This document shows positions 1 to 7,864 of a DNA stretch of 64,000 bases, one piece after another. Under the pieces are notes generated by a model. It saw only the letters and a list, made by a program, of their open reading frames with translations. It ran no database searches and had not been told where the DNA came from. The DNA comes from CACIAM-69d sp001698445 (GTDB lineage: Bacteria; Cyanobacteriota; Cyanobacteriia; CACIAM-69d), in the NCBI RefSeq assembly GCF_043235035.1, contig NZ_JAZAQF010000086.1, positions 1 through 64,000 on the forward strand, in the 5' to 3' direction. The translations under genes and the position numbers were made by a program. Position 1 is the first letter of the stretch, and the number at the start of each line of letters is the position of its first letter.

Positions 1-491
1 AGTATCGGTGATTCTCAGTCGGTGAAAACCACGGAAAAAAGGGGGTGGTCTACGGCTTCGATGGTGGCAAAAAGGTTAAGGGACGTAAACGCCACATTAT
101 CGTTGACTCGCAAGGGTTCCTAATGGGGGTGTTGGTGACTGAAGCGAATGCTTCTGAGCGATTGGGAGCAATTGTGGTGTTAGGGGAAGTGAAAGAGAAG
201 CTATCTCGGCTAGAGGTCATTTGGGTTGATCAGGGGTATTCCGGGAAAAAGTTTGCGGATGCTGTGAAGCATGTGTGTGGTGAGAGTGTGCGCGTGGAGG
301 TGATCAGCCGAATCGGTAAAGGGTTTGAGACGTTGCCCAAGCGATGGATTGTCGAGCGGACGTTTGGCTGGCTGAACCGATTTCGGCGATTGAGCAAGGA
401 CTATGAGTTGTATTCGGAGACGAGTGAAGGGATGATCTATGGCTGCTTAATGCATTTGATGGTGAGAAGATTGGCTGCTCTAGATGCTTAA
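1..491 (+). mobile_element. IS5-family transposase, C-terminal part, split by a -1 frameshift
   Basis: Bases 1-45 read in frame 1 give a conserved IS5/IS427-type block ending DSQSVKTTEKRG. The match then continues in frame 3 from about base 39 with VVYGFDGGKKVKGRKRH and runs to a stop at 489-491. The frame change falls on a run of six A and five G (35-45), a typical slippery site, and is a -1 shift. The DDE residues appear to be present: the first Asp in DSQSVK, an Asp in VDQGYSG, and the last Glu in the ERTFGWLNRFRR segment. The N-terminal half and left end lie outside the window. Programmed frameshifting is known in part of the IS5 family, so the copy may be functional or simply broken. I could not define a right terminal inverted repeat after 491. 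Confidence 0.85.
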
Positions 492-711
492 TAATTGATT
501 TATAAATCAGCTCTCAGGCCCATATCCAAAACGGACAACAAGATCAGATCTGAGATCACCAATATCAAGCTAATTAGCAAATTGTGAACGCAATGATGAA
601 ACTTCAACCGGCTGGTTCAAGAATGCGTTTTCGATGCCTAATGCAGTTGTTCGCAACGCAAAATGCTCGTAACATCGTCCTGTTTCGACCAATGTTTCTT
701 TTTAAAAAAAA

Positions 712-791
712 GTGCGATCGCCCGTTTCACTTCACTGGGTTCTCAGTCGCCAGACTGTTCATCCCCCAAGCGTTGTGCATTGTTCACAGCA
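712..791 (-). pseudogene. Degenerate fragment (D) of the phosphoketolase-like gene 3' end
   Basis: Read on the minus strand, this short block resembles the end of the gene at 9679-11892. It shares the HIP1-containing stretch gcgatcgcccgtttcac, a degenerate gttctcagtcgccagac, and the terminal part gcgttgtgcat-gttcacag that abuts the attC-like site. Most of the internal sequence is missing. It is the shortest and most decayed of four such fragments, which all lie in the same orientation as the intact gene. On its own it would not be convincing. Its call rests on the matching position next to an attC-like site. The rest of 492-846 shows no gene. Confidence 0.5.
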
Positions 792-877
792 AGATAACGT
801 TTCGGCTGAGCGGCTACCGATACCCTGGACAACACAACTGAATTTATCAACAGTCCGTTCTAGTTGGGTTGTTATGC
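792..877. other. attC-like recombination site D
   Basis: The site starts with AGATAAC (792-798) and ends with GTTATGC (871-877). The left arm after the core (GTTTCGGCTGAGCGGCT) can pair imperfectly with the right arm, which read on the other strand is AACCCAACTAGAACGGACT. Length (86 bp), imperfect symmetry and the terminal core boxes match integron attC sites, whose consensus ends are RYYYAAC and GTTRRRY. The right half overlaps the 3' end of the AraC-family gene (stop at 847). In minus-strand orientation the site follows that gene, as in a normal cassette. Confidence 0.5.
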
Positions 878-1917
878 GGCCGCAACGGCTTAACTGGATT
901 GCTCTGATTCAAGCGGTAATTCCGAGGGGTTTGTCCTGTCCAGCGCTTGAAGGCACGATGGAAAGCGCTCGGCTCTGAGAAACCTAAGAGAAATGCCAGA
1001 TCATGGATGGAGGTACCGGGGAGATTGAATTGACTCAGGGCAAGCTCTCTGCGAGTTTCATCGAGAAGCTGTTGGTAGGAGGTGTTCTCAGTTTGTAACT
1101 CTCGTTGAAGCTGGCGCACACTGAGCATTAAGTGATGCGCGATCGCCTCAATCGATGGCACTTCTCCCTGTAAGCGATGGGTGATCGCGGTGATTACTTG
1201 TTGACGATAGCTCTGGGTCTCCGTTTGCGCATGGAGCATTGTGTTGGCGTGAAGTTCAAACACGGAGAGCAAGCTTGGATTTGATGATCGCACCCGCCAA
1301 TTCAAATAAGGTTCTGGAAAGATGATGCGGTTTGCCACCTGGGAAAACCAAACGGTGGTTTGAAAAATTCGTTCATGCTCCGAGGTGTTTTCGGAGCGGG
1401 GATGTTGAAACCAGACAGCATCGGCTTTGAGGCGATTACCGGTTAACTGTTGAGTTGCAGTGATGAGGGCGGAAAAGGTGCTTTCGATCGGATGGCGCGG
1501 TTCATCCAGCAAATAATTTTTGATATTGCCAACAATATCGCAATCACAATGTACCCAGCCTGCCGAAACATGATGGTGAATGGCAACACCTCGGCTAAAC
1601 AGGCGTGTGTATTGAGAAAGCTTTTCTAACACTTGTCCATAGGTTTTGCAATTCAGCAACACATAACCAACAATACCGATCGCCGCAAGATCGAAGGCTT
1701 CCCCAATGTGTAAGCCCAGATCGCGATCGCCCGTTTGTATAACAGCTTCCCGCCACAACTTTTGAAGAACTTCGCTGCCAACCTGGCGATCGGGGTCATC
1801 CAACCAGGATGGGGAAATTTGAGCAGCCCGGTACAGCTTTGGGGCGGCAACTCCCTGGGCTACGGCATATTGCACAATGTCCCGGACGATCGCGGTTGAA
1901 AAAGTTGCCTCTTGCAT
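847..1917 (-). CDS. AraC-family transcriptional regulator
   Basis: This 356-aa protein has the two-domain layout of the AraC regulators with an N-terminal Arabinose_bd-type domain (about residues 15-205). The C-terminal DNA-binding region holds two helix-turn-helix motifs (about 260-345); the segment HDLAFLLGFSEPSAFHRAFK is the typical second HTH, followed by WTGQTPRNYR. The ligand is unknown. It is transcribed away from the cupin gene starting at 2043, with about 125 bp between them, so it may control the cupin / DUF4386 / methyltransferase run. The last codons overlap an attC-like site, so the C-terminal tail may have been set by cassette joining. Confidence 0.85.
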   Translation of the reverse strand: MQEATFSTAIVRDIVQYAVAQGVAAPKLYRAAQISPSWLDDPDRQVGSEVLQKLWREAVIQTGDRDLGLHIGEAFDLAAIGIVGYVLLNCKTYGQVLEKLSQYTRLFSRGVAIHHHVSAGWVHCDCDIVGNIKNYLLDEPRHPIESTFSALITATQQLTGNRLKADAVWFQHPRSENTSEHERIFQTTVWFSQVANRIIFPEPYLNWRVRSSNPSLLSVFELHANTMLHAQTETQSYRQQVITAITHRLQGEVPSIEAIAHHLMLSVRQLQRELQTENTSYQQLLDETRRELALSQFNLPGTSIHDLAFLLGFSEPSAFHRAFKRWTGQTPRNYRLNQSNPVKPLRPHNNPTRTDC

Positions 1918-2042
1918 ACGGGACTCTTCAGATTGGCATCATGGGTCAACTTTCTGGCGCAGTGCGTCAATTCTTACCCTAACAGAAAGCCTTACCGTTG
2001 AATTGTTCAACCAAGCAATCAACCTTACGAAGAACGCAGGGC

Positions 2043-2609
2043 ATGGCAAGCTCAGAAACAACCGAAATGGAAACCATTGTGAACCCAGTGACGGGCGATC
2101 GCATGACCTTCATGCAGCCGTCCTCCCAACATCAAGGGCAGTACGCCAAAATTCGCTTTGATTTGCCCCCTGGTGCAAAAGGGAGTCCTTTGCACTACCA
2201 CACCAAAATGGATGAAACATTCACGGTTTTAAGCGGCTGTTTGGATATGGAAGTGGGGCGAAAAAACAACCGTCGCACGTTGCAAGCCGGGGAAAGTTTA
2301 CAAGTACCCGCAGGAATGCACCATAGCTTTTGCAATTCTTCTGGCGAATGGGTCACGTTCACCACAGAAAATCGCCCCGCCGCAGGATTTGAGCAGTTTC
2401 TGCGCGGACTTTATGGCTTGGCGATCGACAGCAAGGTGAACAGTGACGGGATGCCGACTAATGTCTTAGAGATGGCTATTTTACTGAAGCTGTCAGATAC
2501 CATTCCTGTCGGTATTCCATCCTTTCTCTTTGGTCTGCTGTTAAACACTTTGGTGTGGGTCGCTCGAGTCTTCAACGCCGATCATGCGATCACAAAATAT
2601 TGGCGTTAA
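2043..2609 (+). CDS. Cupin-domain protein with hydrophobic C-terminus
   Basis: This 188-aa protein carries one cupin fold (about residues 30-105). The metal-ligand pattern is visible as HYHTKMDETF and later PAGMHHSF, with the usual glycines between. After the cupin a stretch around residues 150-180 (IPSFLFGLLLNTLVWVARV) looks membrane-associated. I chose the ATG at 2043; an in-frame TTG at 1998 would add 15 unconserved-looking residues. Cupins of this sort bind small ligands or a metal, and no substrate can be assigned. It lies 114 bp before the DUF4386 gene and diverges from the AraC regulator. Confidence 0.75.
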   Translation: MASSETTEMETIVNPVTGDRMTFMQPSSQHQGQYAKIRFDLPPGAKGSPLHYHTKMDETFTVLSGCLDMEVGRKNNRRTLQAGESLQVPAGMHHSFCNSSGEWVTFTTENRPAAGFEQFLRGLYGLAIDSKVNSDGMPTNVLEMAILLKLSDTIPVGIPSFLFGLLLNTLVWVARVFNADHAITKYWR

Positions 2610-2723
2610 AGTCATCCAGGGTTTTAGGGTTCTGACCACTTCCAGCAAATTGTTAGAGCTTCAATCGTTCATTGAGTTTCTTTCACTGACATGCATTCAC
2701 ACATCCAATGGAGATGAATTTTC

Positions 2724-3497
2724 ATGCACCGCTTAAAACTGATTCGGACTACGGGTATTTTACTGATCCTGCTGATCATTCTGTCGAATATTCCGTACAT
2801 GCTGCTGATAAAAATGTTTGAGTATGACGATATTTTGCGCGAACCAGTCGATGTCGTATTAACAAAGTTCAAAGCTGGTGGAACTGAGTTGATTCTAATT
2901 TGGTTTGGCTTTGGTTTGGCGGCGTTACTATTTATTCCCGCCAGCCTGCTACTGCACCAGGTTCTGAATTTACCAACCCAACGCAACGATCAGCCCTATC
3001 TCTCTATTACAACGCTGATGGGAGCACTTTCTGGTATCTTGCAGGCGATCGGACTCATGCGCTGGGTCTTTGTTGTACCGGTTTTAGCCAGTCTCTATAC
3101 CAATTCTGGTGCTAGTCAAACAACCCGTGAGGCGGTGAGCGTAGTCTATCAAGCCGTGCATCAGTACGGTGGCGTTGTCATCGGTGAATATTTGGGGCAG
3201 ACCTTGCTAATCGGCTGGACGCTGGGCGTTGGCTGGTCTATGCGATCGTCAACCTTGTTCAAATCCTGGGTTGCCTGGTGGGGCTTGTTGACAACTCCCC
3301 TACTGCTCTTGGGGCAAAGTGAACTTTTGGCAACCGTGATTCCGCATATGCCCGTCCTGGAAGCCACTCCAATTGGGTTTATCCTCTGGGAAGTCTGGTT
3401 GCTAATCGTGGGTATCTGTCTGTTGCGCGTTCCGCCAAGACGACTGATCGCTCAGCCTGAAGCAATGTTCAATCTATCAACGGGGAATAATCCATGA
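2724..3497 (+). CDS. DUF4386-type integral membrane protein
   Basis: A 257-aa protein with about six hydrophobic segments: near residues 7-30, 60-80, 100-125, 150-170, 180-200 and 215-235. Composition and pattern, including the early polar stretch YDDILREP followed by a long membrane-spanning remainder, match the DUF4386 family, whose function is unknown. A GGAG ribosome-binding site sits 11 bases upstream of the ATG. Its stop overlaps the start of the methyltransferase gene by four bases (ATGA), so the two are very likely translated together. Confidence 0.75.
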   Translation: MHRLKLIRTTGILLILLIILSNIPYMLLIKMFEYDDILREPVDVVLTKFKAGGTELILIWFGFGLAALLFIPASLLLHQVLNLPTQRNDQPYLSITTLMGALSGILQAIGLMRWVFVVPVLASLYTNSGASQTTREAVSVVYQAVHQYGGVVIGEYLGQTLLIGWTLGVGWSMRSSTLFKSWVAWWGLLTTPLLLLGQSELLATVIPHMPVLEATPIGFILWEVWLLIVGICLLRVPPRRLIAQPEAMFNLSTGNNP

Positions 3498-4123
3498 AAA
3501 CCTTTCGGGCTTTCTTGGCAAAACAATTGGGTCTACCATCCGGTTGGTTTGGACAACTGCTGCTGCGCTTGCTGAATCGCAAGAATGCGCCCATGAACGA
3601 TCTCGTGTTGTCAGAACTTCAAGTCCAATTTGGTAGCCGCATTCTGGAAATCGGGTTTGGCGGTGGTGATTTGATGGGCAAATTGGTGAAAACAGGACTA
3701 CCCGCCCAGATTGTCGGGGTAGAGCGATCGCCCGATGCCTTCAAGGTTTGTCAAGATCGATTTCAACGGCTAATTCAACAGGGAGCGATCGAGATCCATT
3801 TAGCCGATGCAGCAGCGTTACCATTCTTGGATCAGTCATTTACCCAAATTTGTACTGTCAATACGCTCTACTTTTGGCCAGACGCACCCCAAGTATTAAT
3901 TGAGTGCCACCGAGTGCTAGCTCCTGGCAGCGCACTGGTGATTGGCTACGCATCCAAAACTTATCTAGAGCAACAAAAACTAGCGCAACATGGATTTGCT
4001 GTCTATGAAGTCACTGAAGTGGAAATGATGATGCGTAGAGCGGGATTTACCCGAATTAACACTGTTTCTGGTAATAACAGCCACCAAAAATTTTTCTGCA
4101 CCTCTGGGCTACGAGATTCTTGA
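3494..4123 (+). CDS. Class I SAM-dependent methyltransferase
   Basis: A 209-aa protein with the Rossmann-fold methyltransferase motifs: motif I is ILEIGFGGGDLMGKL (about residues 50-65), followed by an acidic VGVERSP strand end, then HLADAAALPF and the post-motif IQICTVNTLYFWPD-like region. This is the layout of small UbiE/Methyltransf_11 enzymes. Substrate is not predictable. It is translationally coupled to the DUF4386 gene. Forty-seven bases after its stop begins a weak attC-like site, so the three + strand genes and the AraC regulator seem to form one cargo block. Confidence 0.8.
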   Translation: MKTFRAFLAKQLGLPSGWFGQLLLRLLNRKNAPMNDLVLSELQVQFGSRILEIGFGGGDLMGKLVKTGLPAQIVGVERSPDAFKVCQDRFQRLIQQGAIEIHLADAAALPFLDQSFTQICTVNTLYFWPDAPQVLIECHRVLAPGSALVIGYASKTYLEQQKLAQHGFAVYEVTEVEMMMRRAGFTRINTVSGNNSHQKFFCTSGLRDS

Positions 4124-4169
4124 TATAAGCAACAAACTGAGAGCTGCTCTTCACAGATAGCTTAAGACC

Positions 4170-4210
4170 GTATAACGGGTCTGCTGAGCGGCTGCTGCTC
4201 AACGTTGCTG
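4170..4210. other. Weak attC-like site E
   Basis: GTATAAC (4170-4176) is followed by GGGTCTGCTGAGCGGCT. This resembles the left arm of site D, which has TTTCGGCTGAGCGGCT at the same distance from its core. The arm can fold back on GCTCAACGTT ending at 4206, giving paired AACG...TGAGC / GCTCA...CGTT. The right core is poor (GTTGCTG). It sits just below the minus-strand 149-aa gene, where a cassette attC would be expected. No phosphoketolase fragment is seen beside this one. Confidence 0.35.
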
Positions 4211-4268
4211 TAACATCGATCAACTTTTTCAGCTTGTTCTAACAAGTTCGTTTTACTGCTGGTGCTTA

Positions 4269-4718
4269 TCAAGTAGCTTGCTTTTCTTGAAATGGGCTTG
4301 CGTACCACTGTAAGTACCACAGTTCTGAATTCTCATCATTTGAACAGTCTTCATACTTTGGAATATGAATCTGGTAAGAATCATGAAAAAACAAGTAAAG
4401 ACTGTTATCTTCCAAAAATTCGTACCCTGTAAATACGCTTTGATTTAACGGATGAAATAGATTGCACCACTCTGGGAATCTTAGCCTGTAATCAATATCT
4501 TCATGGTGTGGGCACAAGTAGGCATCTGTGATCAGTTCTCCATTCTGCATAAATGACCAAGGTGGGTCAATCCAAATGTAACCTTGCTTTTTTAACTTGT
4601 CTCTTTTTTCAAATTGGATTTTGATTGAATTACACGCGATCGAGTAGTAGCAAGTTTCTCCAACGAAATTTCTCAAAATTGGTTCATACTGCTGTCGGTC
4701 ACTAACGGTGTAATCCAA
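4269..4718 (-). CDS. Hypothetical protein (149 aa), cassette-type orphan
   Basis: I do not recognise this protein. It is acidic and aromatic-rich (many Tyr, Trp and Phe), with no signal peptide, membrane segment or clear catalytic motif. The start is a TTG at 4718 preceded by a GAGG box seven bases upstream; no ATG fits better. The gene is visibly AT-richer than the housekeeping genes, which suggests transfer. It lies between an attC-like site (4170-4210) on its downstream side and a GTTAGCA core-like heptamer (minus strand, 4755-4749) just upstream. This is the position of a single-gene cassette. Confidence 0.55.
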   Translation of the reverse strand: MDYTVSDRQQYEPILRNFVGETCYYSIACNSIKIQFEKRDKLKKQGYIWIDPPWSFMQNGELITDAYLCPHHEDIDYRLRFPEWCNLFHPLNQSVFTGYEFLEDNSLYLFFHDSYQIHIPKYEDCSNDENSELWYLQWYASPFQEKQAT

Positions 4719-4835
4719 TTTTCTGCCTCATTCCCAGTGCTAAAAATATGCTAACAACCTTCCATCTTCGAGCTATTCACCTTGACGACTGACAAGGGGT
4801 CTGCCAGACACGTCTATAACCTTACCGAAACCTTG

Positions 4836-5018
4836 CCGATCGCCCTGAAAATGCCACAGCCCTAGCCCAACAGCGCGATCGCCCGTTTCTCCAGGTTCGC
4901 AGCCATCAAACCATTGAGGCTCATCAGACGATCGGCTCCAGCATCGCACTTGTGCCACCGGTCACGCCCGACAACGCATCACTGAGGGGCGATCGAACGC
5001 TGTGCATCATCCACAGCG
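4836..5018 (-). pseudogene. Fragment (A) of the phosphoketolase-like gene 3' end
   Basis: On the minus strand this copies the last part of the gene at 9679-11892, from about its Val-Asp-Asp-Ala codons to the stop and a little beyond. Shared landmarks are tagcccaacagcgcgatcg, ccattgaggctcatcag, acgatcggctccagcat and cgcatcatccaca-like. Relative to the intact gene it lacks 70 bp (9745-9814), with the junction catcag|acgatcgg. It also has a small deletion before aggggcgatcg. Reading frame is destroyed. Weak similarity may extend down to about 4810. The upstream edge joins attC-like site A directly. Confidence 0.8.
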
Positions 5019-5093
5019 AGATAACGACCCAGACTCAGCGACCCGGCGCACGGGGCGTAACGATTGCAAACTAGGTGTCATGGTCTGTAACTC
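5019..5093. other. attC-like site A
   Basis: AGATAAC (5019-5025) opens an arm GACCCAGACTCAG that can pair with GTCATGGTCTGTAACTC at the right end (5077-5093). Read on the other strand, the right arm is GAGTTACAGACCATGAC. The right core GTAACTC is a poor GTTRRRY match, so this is weaker than sites B, C and D. It has the same position relative to a phosphoketolase fragment as those sites, directly next to its upstream edge. It lies about 40 bp downstream of the minus-strand 103-aa gene. Confidence 0.4.
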
Positions 5094-5134
5094 TCTCACT
5101 TCGGCCTCCAACTCTCCGGCAAGAATCGCCCTAA

Positions 5135-5446
5135 CTACGCGAAAACGTCTTCACCGTAGGCTTTCGCAATCGCGGTGGCGAAACGGCTGGCAAACTCGCA
5201 GAACTCCTGCCCCCAACCACTGCTCACACTGACCTCCTGGATTGGGCCGGCGGGAAGAAACAAAAGTTCAATGTCGGAACGCTTGGGTATGTCGCCAGAC
5301 TCAATGCGAGAAACAATGCTGTCAATCTCTCGAAGTGCTGCCGGTGCATCCTTCCATGAAGACCAATCAAAGTTGTTGTCGGGCCGCGAAAGGAACTGGC
5401 GCGCCTCTCGGAGAACCTCAACTAACTGTTGGTGCTTGGAATTCAT
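5135..5446 (-). CDS. Hypothetical protein (103 aa), cassette-type orphan
   Basis: This small protein is not recognised. It is mostly helical in character, with acidic and hydrophobic residues and a central segment rich in charged residues (IDSIVSRIESGDIPKRSDIE), and no membrane segment. It begins with ATG at 5446 without an obvious Shine-Dalgarno sequence. The gene stands alone: attC-like site A follows it, and a phosphoketolase fragment with its downstream flank precedes it. Single small genes of unknown function are typical cargo of integron cassettes. A toxin, immunity or defence role is possible but nothing in the sequence shows it. Confidence 0.5.
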   Translation of the reverse strand: MNSKHQQLVEVLREARQFLSRPDNNFDWSSWKDAPAALREIDSIVSRIESGDIPKRSDIELLFLPAGPIQEVSVSSGWGQEFCEFASRFATAIAKAYGEDVFA

Positions 5447-5469
5447 AGAAAAGTGCGAATGACACCTAA

Positions 5470-5819
5470 TTATTTATTAGACCGCAGTTGCGGGATGACT
5501 CTTTCAGCAGAGCGTTGTCAAGCAGTTGCAGTGTAATTTCAGTATGAAGGGGATTATCCCGCAGTTACGAGATAATATCCCCACTTATAGAACTTCTACC
5601 GCAACGATCGCCCTGGGATCATCACAGCCCTAGCCCAACAGCGCGATCGCCCGTTTCACCAGGTTCTCCGCCGTCAGACCGTTGAGACCCATCAGTTGAT
5701 CAGCGGTAGCCGTCGTTTCGCCGCGCTTCCAGGCAAACACATCGCGCGAGGCTGTGCTGCGGGGCCTGCATGGCGATTGCGCGAAGAGGCGATCGAGCAT
5801 TGTGTATCATCTCACATTA
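5470..5819 (-). pseudogene. Fragment (B) of the phosphoketolase-like gene 3' end plus its downstream flank
   Basis: The longest copy. It matches the intact locus from about 9519, which is 160 bp beyond the stop codon, through the stop and into the last roughly 75 codons. By eye the identity is about 85 percent over the flank and higher in the coding part (cagcggtagccgtcgtttcg, gcgcttccaggcaaacaca). It does not have the 70-bp deletion of fragments A and C but has lost other internal stretches after gctgtgctgcg. It ends at attC-like site B on one side and at a TTAGGT core-like sequence just before the 103-aa gene on the other. Confidence 0.85.
5553..5576. repeat. 24-bp palindromic element, copy 1
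   Basis: The imperfect palindrome attatcccgcagttacgag-ataat lies in the non-coding part of fragment B. Its partner with cleaner symmetry is at 9602-9625, downstream of the intact phosphoketolase-like gene. A half copy (gaccgcagttgcggg) also lies near 5479. It may be an operator or an RNA hairpin; there is no T-run to make it a clear terminator. Confidence 0.6.
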
Positions 5820-5908
5820 GGATAACGTTGCCCATCACCCGCCGCAAATAATCTTTGCCTTACAACCGATCATCTCTCGGCGGTCGATGTGCATGGGCGT
5901 TGTTAGCC
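5820..5908. other. attC-like site B
   Basis: GGATAAC (5820-5826) and GTTAGCC (5902-5908) bound an 89-bp imperfect inverted repeat. The left arm GTTGCCCATCACCCGCCG matches the complement of the right arm, AACGCCCATGCACATCGAC followed by CGCCG, through shared blocks GCCCAT, CAC and CCGCCG. Extra bases on one side are as expected for attC, whose extrahelical bases set the strand used. This is the best-looking site of the set. It lies directly downstream of the minus-strand GST gene (stop at 5917) and joins phosphoketolase fragment B on its other side. Confidence 0.6.
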
Positions 5909-5916
5909 TACGCTCA

Positions 5917-6585
5917 CTACGATCGCCGCTCCAAAATTTTTCTGATATTAGGTAAAGCAGCTTCTATAACTTCAGGTGGCGGTGTTGTTTGTTGCCAACT
6001 TTCACGCATTGCAAGCCTTTCTGACCAAGCTTTTAGGCGAGGATAGGCATCCAGAGAAAAACCAAACATGGACAGCGAAGGCACTAAAGTTCCAGCAACA
6101 ATATCTGCCAATGTGATGTCTTCTTCGACAAAGTACGAATCATCGCCTAAAAGATTCTCGTAAAACTGCATAACGGAAATAACTCGTTCTTTCGCAGCGT
6201 CAAACTTCTGATTGTCAACATCCAGCCCTACTAAGGGTCGGGTTAACAGCATCGCAGCAGGCTGAAGCTCATTGATAGCGAGCATCTCTACCATCCGAAC
6301 CGTAGCAACGCTTTCAGGATTGCTCGGCATCAATGAGGGTGTTGGGTATTTTGCTTCTAGGTAATCTAAAATTGCCAACGACTCAATGACCCGAACTCCA
6401 TCATTCACGATGACAGGAATTCGCTGAAGTGGATTAACTACTGTAAAGGCATTTTCAAACTGATCGCCGTCCAGATTAACCAGAATTGGTTCAAACGGTA
6501 TTTGTTTTTCCAGCAATGCGATCCACACTCGACGCGCATTGCCAGAGACCGGGTTGTAGTAAAACTTCAGCATTGAAATACTCAC
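5917..6585 (-). CDS. Glutathione S-transferase family protein
   Basis: A 222-aa cytosolic GST with an N-terminal thioredoxin fold (about residues 5-80). The Ser-type active-site segment is NPVSGNARRV, the cis-proline glutathione-binding motif is RIPVIV, and the gamma-site is VIESLAILDYLE. The C-terminal helical domain (about 95-215) includes the conserved ITLADI N-capping region. It would conjugate glutathione to an electrophile or act as a peroxidase. It overlaps the truncated upstream gene by four bases, so it may now be expressed from the methyltransferase promoter. It sits at the end of a cassette-like block, immediately before attC-like site B. Confidence 0.85.
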   Translation of the reverse strand: MSISMLKFYYNPVSGNARRVWIALLEKQIPFEPILVNLDGDQFENAFTVVNPLQRIPVIVNDGVRVIESLAILDYLEAKYPTPSLMPSNPESVATVRMVEMLAINELQPAAMLLTRPLVGLDVDNQKFDAAKERVISVMQFYENLLGDDSYFVEEDITLADIVAGTLVPSLSMFGFSLDAYPRLKAWSERLAMRESWQQTTPPPEVIEAALPNIRKILERRS

Positions 6586-6833
6586 TTATAAACTACATTT
6601 CCACCGATTCCTTGAAGTCTAACACCAACTGAATTTTGAGCAACAACCACACCGATCGCTTTCAAACAACTCAATCTTGAAAATCCATGGCTATAACCGT
6701 AAATTTCTTTTAATTCCTCAGTTGTAATAAATCCGTGTTGCAAGATGTGGTCAATGACTGCTTTCGGTCTCTTGGCTGTTACAGAACGGCAAAGTTCCAG
6801 GAAGTCATCGGGTAGCTGCTGCGAATTCTCCAT
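6582..6833 (-). pseudogene. Truncated restriction-endonuclease-like gene (N-terminal remnant)
   Basis: The 83-aa product starts with a segment (AKRPKAVIDHILQHGFITTE, then ELKEIYGYSH) that I recognise as the N-terminal helical region of HNH-type restriction enzymes encoded beside DNA methyltransferases. In those proteins it is followed by a PPRA-rich stretch and, later, the HNH nuclease. Here the similarity stops after YGYSH and about 34 unrelated residues lead to a stop that overlaps the GST start. The start overlaps the methyltransferase gene by 29 bp. The nuclease domain is therefore missing. The family assignment is from memory of the motif and needs a search. Confidence 0.55.
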
Positions 6834-7758
6834 GTGTTTCCAAAAGGGTTAGCTGCTTTGGTTGTTGGTCAATATAGCTAAAATCATAAATTTTAGTATT
6901 CATTAAGTTTTTGGATAAGCTTGGTGACAAGTACAGCGACTCAATTGTATTTTCCGCTTTGCCTAGTAAGGTAGACTGTGAAGATCTGCCAACTTCGATT
7001 TCGATTTTTTCAAGGTTTAAGCGCTTAGGAAGAACTTTGCCAAACGCCTTGTCACCCAATTTACCGTCATAACTGATGATAAATGCAGATCCTTTGCGAT
7101 TTAACTGTTCAAGCGCTAACACAAAATCATCGAAATTTATTCCAGACAAATATCTTGAATCTCTATTGCCGCATACGCCTTGATATGGAGGATCCATGTA
7201 GATAAAATCATCTTCCTGGATTTGCTCTAATACTTCTCGGTAATCCAAATTGGTAAACTTACATTTGCTTCTGAGCAAACTAGAAACACCGACTATATTT
7301 TTTCTCATTGTTTCGGGTCGTGTTCCTTTCCGTCTTTTGTCCGGACTTTGGTTAAACAATCCTTCGGAATTGTAGCGAACTGACCCTTTAACGCATCTTG
7401 CTAGTAGATAAAGAAGTAGTTTTGGATCGTTGGTCTCATTGAATTTTGATCTGACTTCAAAGTAATGGTCTACAGAATTGGGATGTTGTTGATTCCATAG
7501 CTCTAAGTAAAAATCGGCTATTTCGTCTGGTTTTTCTACAGCTAGTTCTAGGAGCTTGATGAGCGGATGGTTCAGATCATTTAACCAAAAACTCTGGGTG
7601 ATCTGACTTGCGGACGTAGCAACACTAATTGCAGCAGTTCCAGCAAAAGGCTCTACTAGCCTATTGAATTTTTTGGGAAAGAACTGGAGGATGTGCTTTG
7701 CTAGCTTCCTTTTGCTGCCTTGATATTGAATGAAGTGGGGTAGGTTTGCCATCGTCAT
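6805..7758 (-). CDS. D12-class DNA adenine-N6 methyltransferase
   Basis: A 317-aa enzyme of the Dam/D12 class. The order is motif I-like after a QYQGSKRKLAK start (about residues 11-21), the SAM-binding PFAGTAAISVA (about 37-47), and the catalytic DPPY in YMDPPYQGVCGN (about 190-202), which defines adenine-N6 or cytosine-N4 amino methylation. The order of motifs fits the alpha group, like Dam. The recognition sequence cannot be read off. It heads an overlapping run with the truncated endonuclease-like gene and the GST. With its partner nuclease broken it is now a solitary methyltransferase. The gene is AT-richer than the surrounding chromosome. Confidence 0.85.
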   Translation of the reverse strand: MTMANLPHFIQYQGSKRKLAKHILQFFPKKFNRLVEPFAGTAAISVATSASQITQSFWLNDLNHPLIKLLELAVEKPDEIADFYLELWNQQHPNSVDHYFEVRSKFNETNDPKLLLYLLARCVKGSVRYNSEGLFNQSPDKRRKGTRPETMRKNIVGVSSLLRSKCKFTNLDYREVLEQIQEDDFIYMDPPYQGVCGNRDSRYLSGINFDDFVLALEQLNRKGSAFIISYDGKLGDKAFGKVLPKRLNLEKIEIEVGRSSQSTLLGKAENTIESLYLSPSLSKNLMNTKIYDFSYIDQQPKQLTLLETHGEFAAATR

Positions 7759-7864
7759 GCAAGGACAAATGATCTTATAGCGGCTTATCAGGATGGTTTG
7801 AGCTTATCGCTTAATTCAAGCATTTTTTTGAGGGCGACAGGGGGGCGAGGCTGAAGTCTAAGAC

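Noticed and set aside
584..978. Two overlapping + strand frames (85 and 88 codons)
   Set aside because: They run through fragment D and the attC-like site, and give no recognisable protein.
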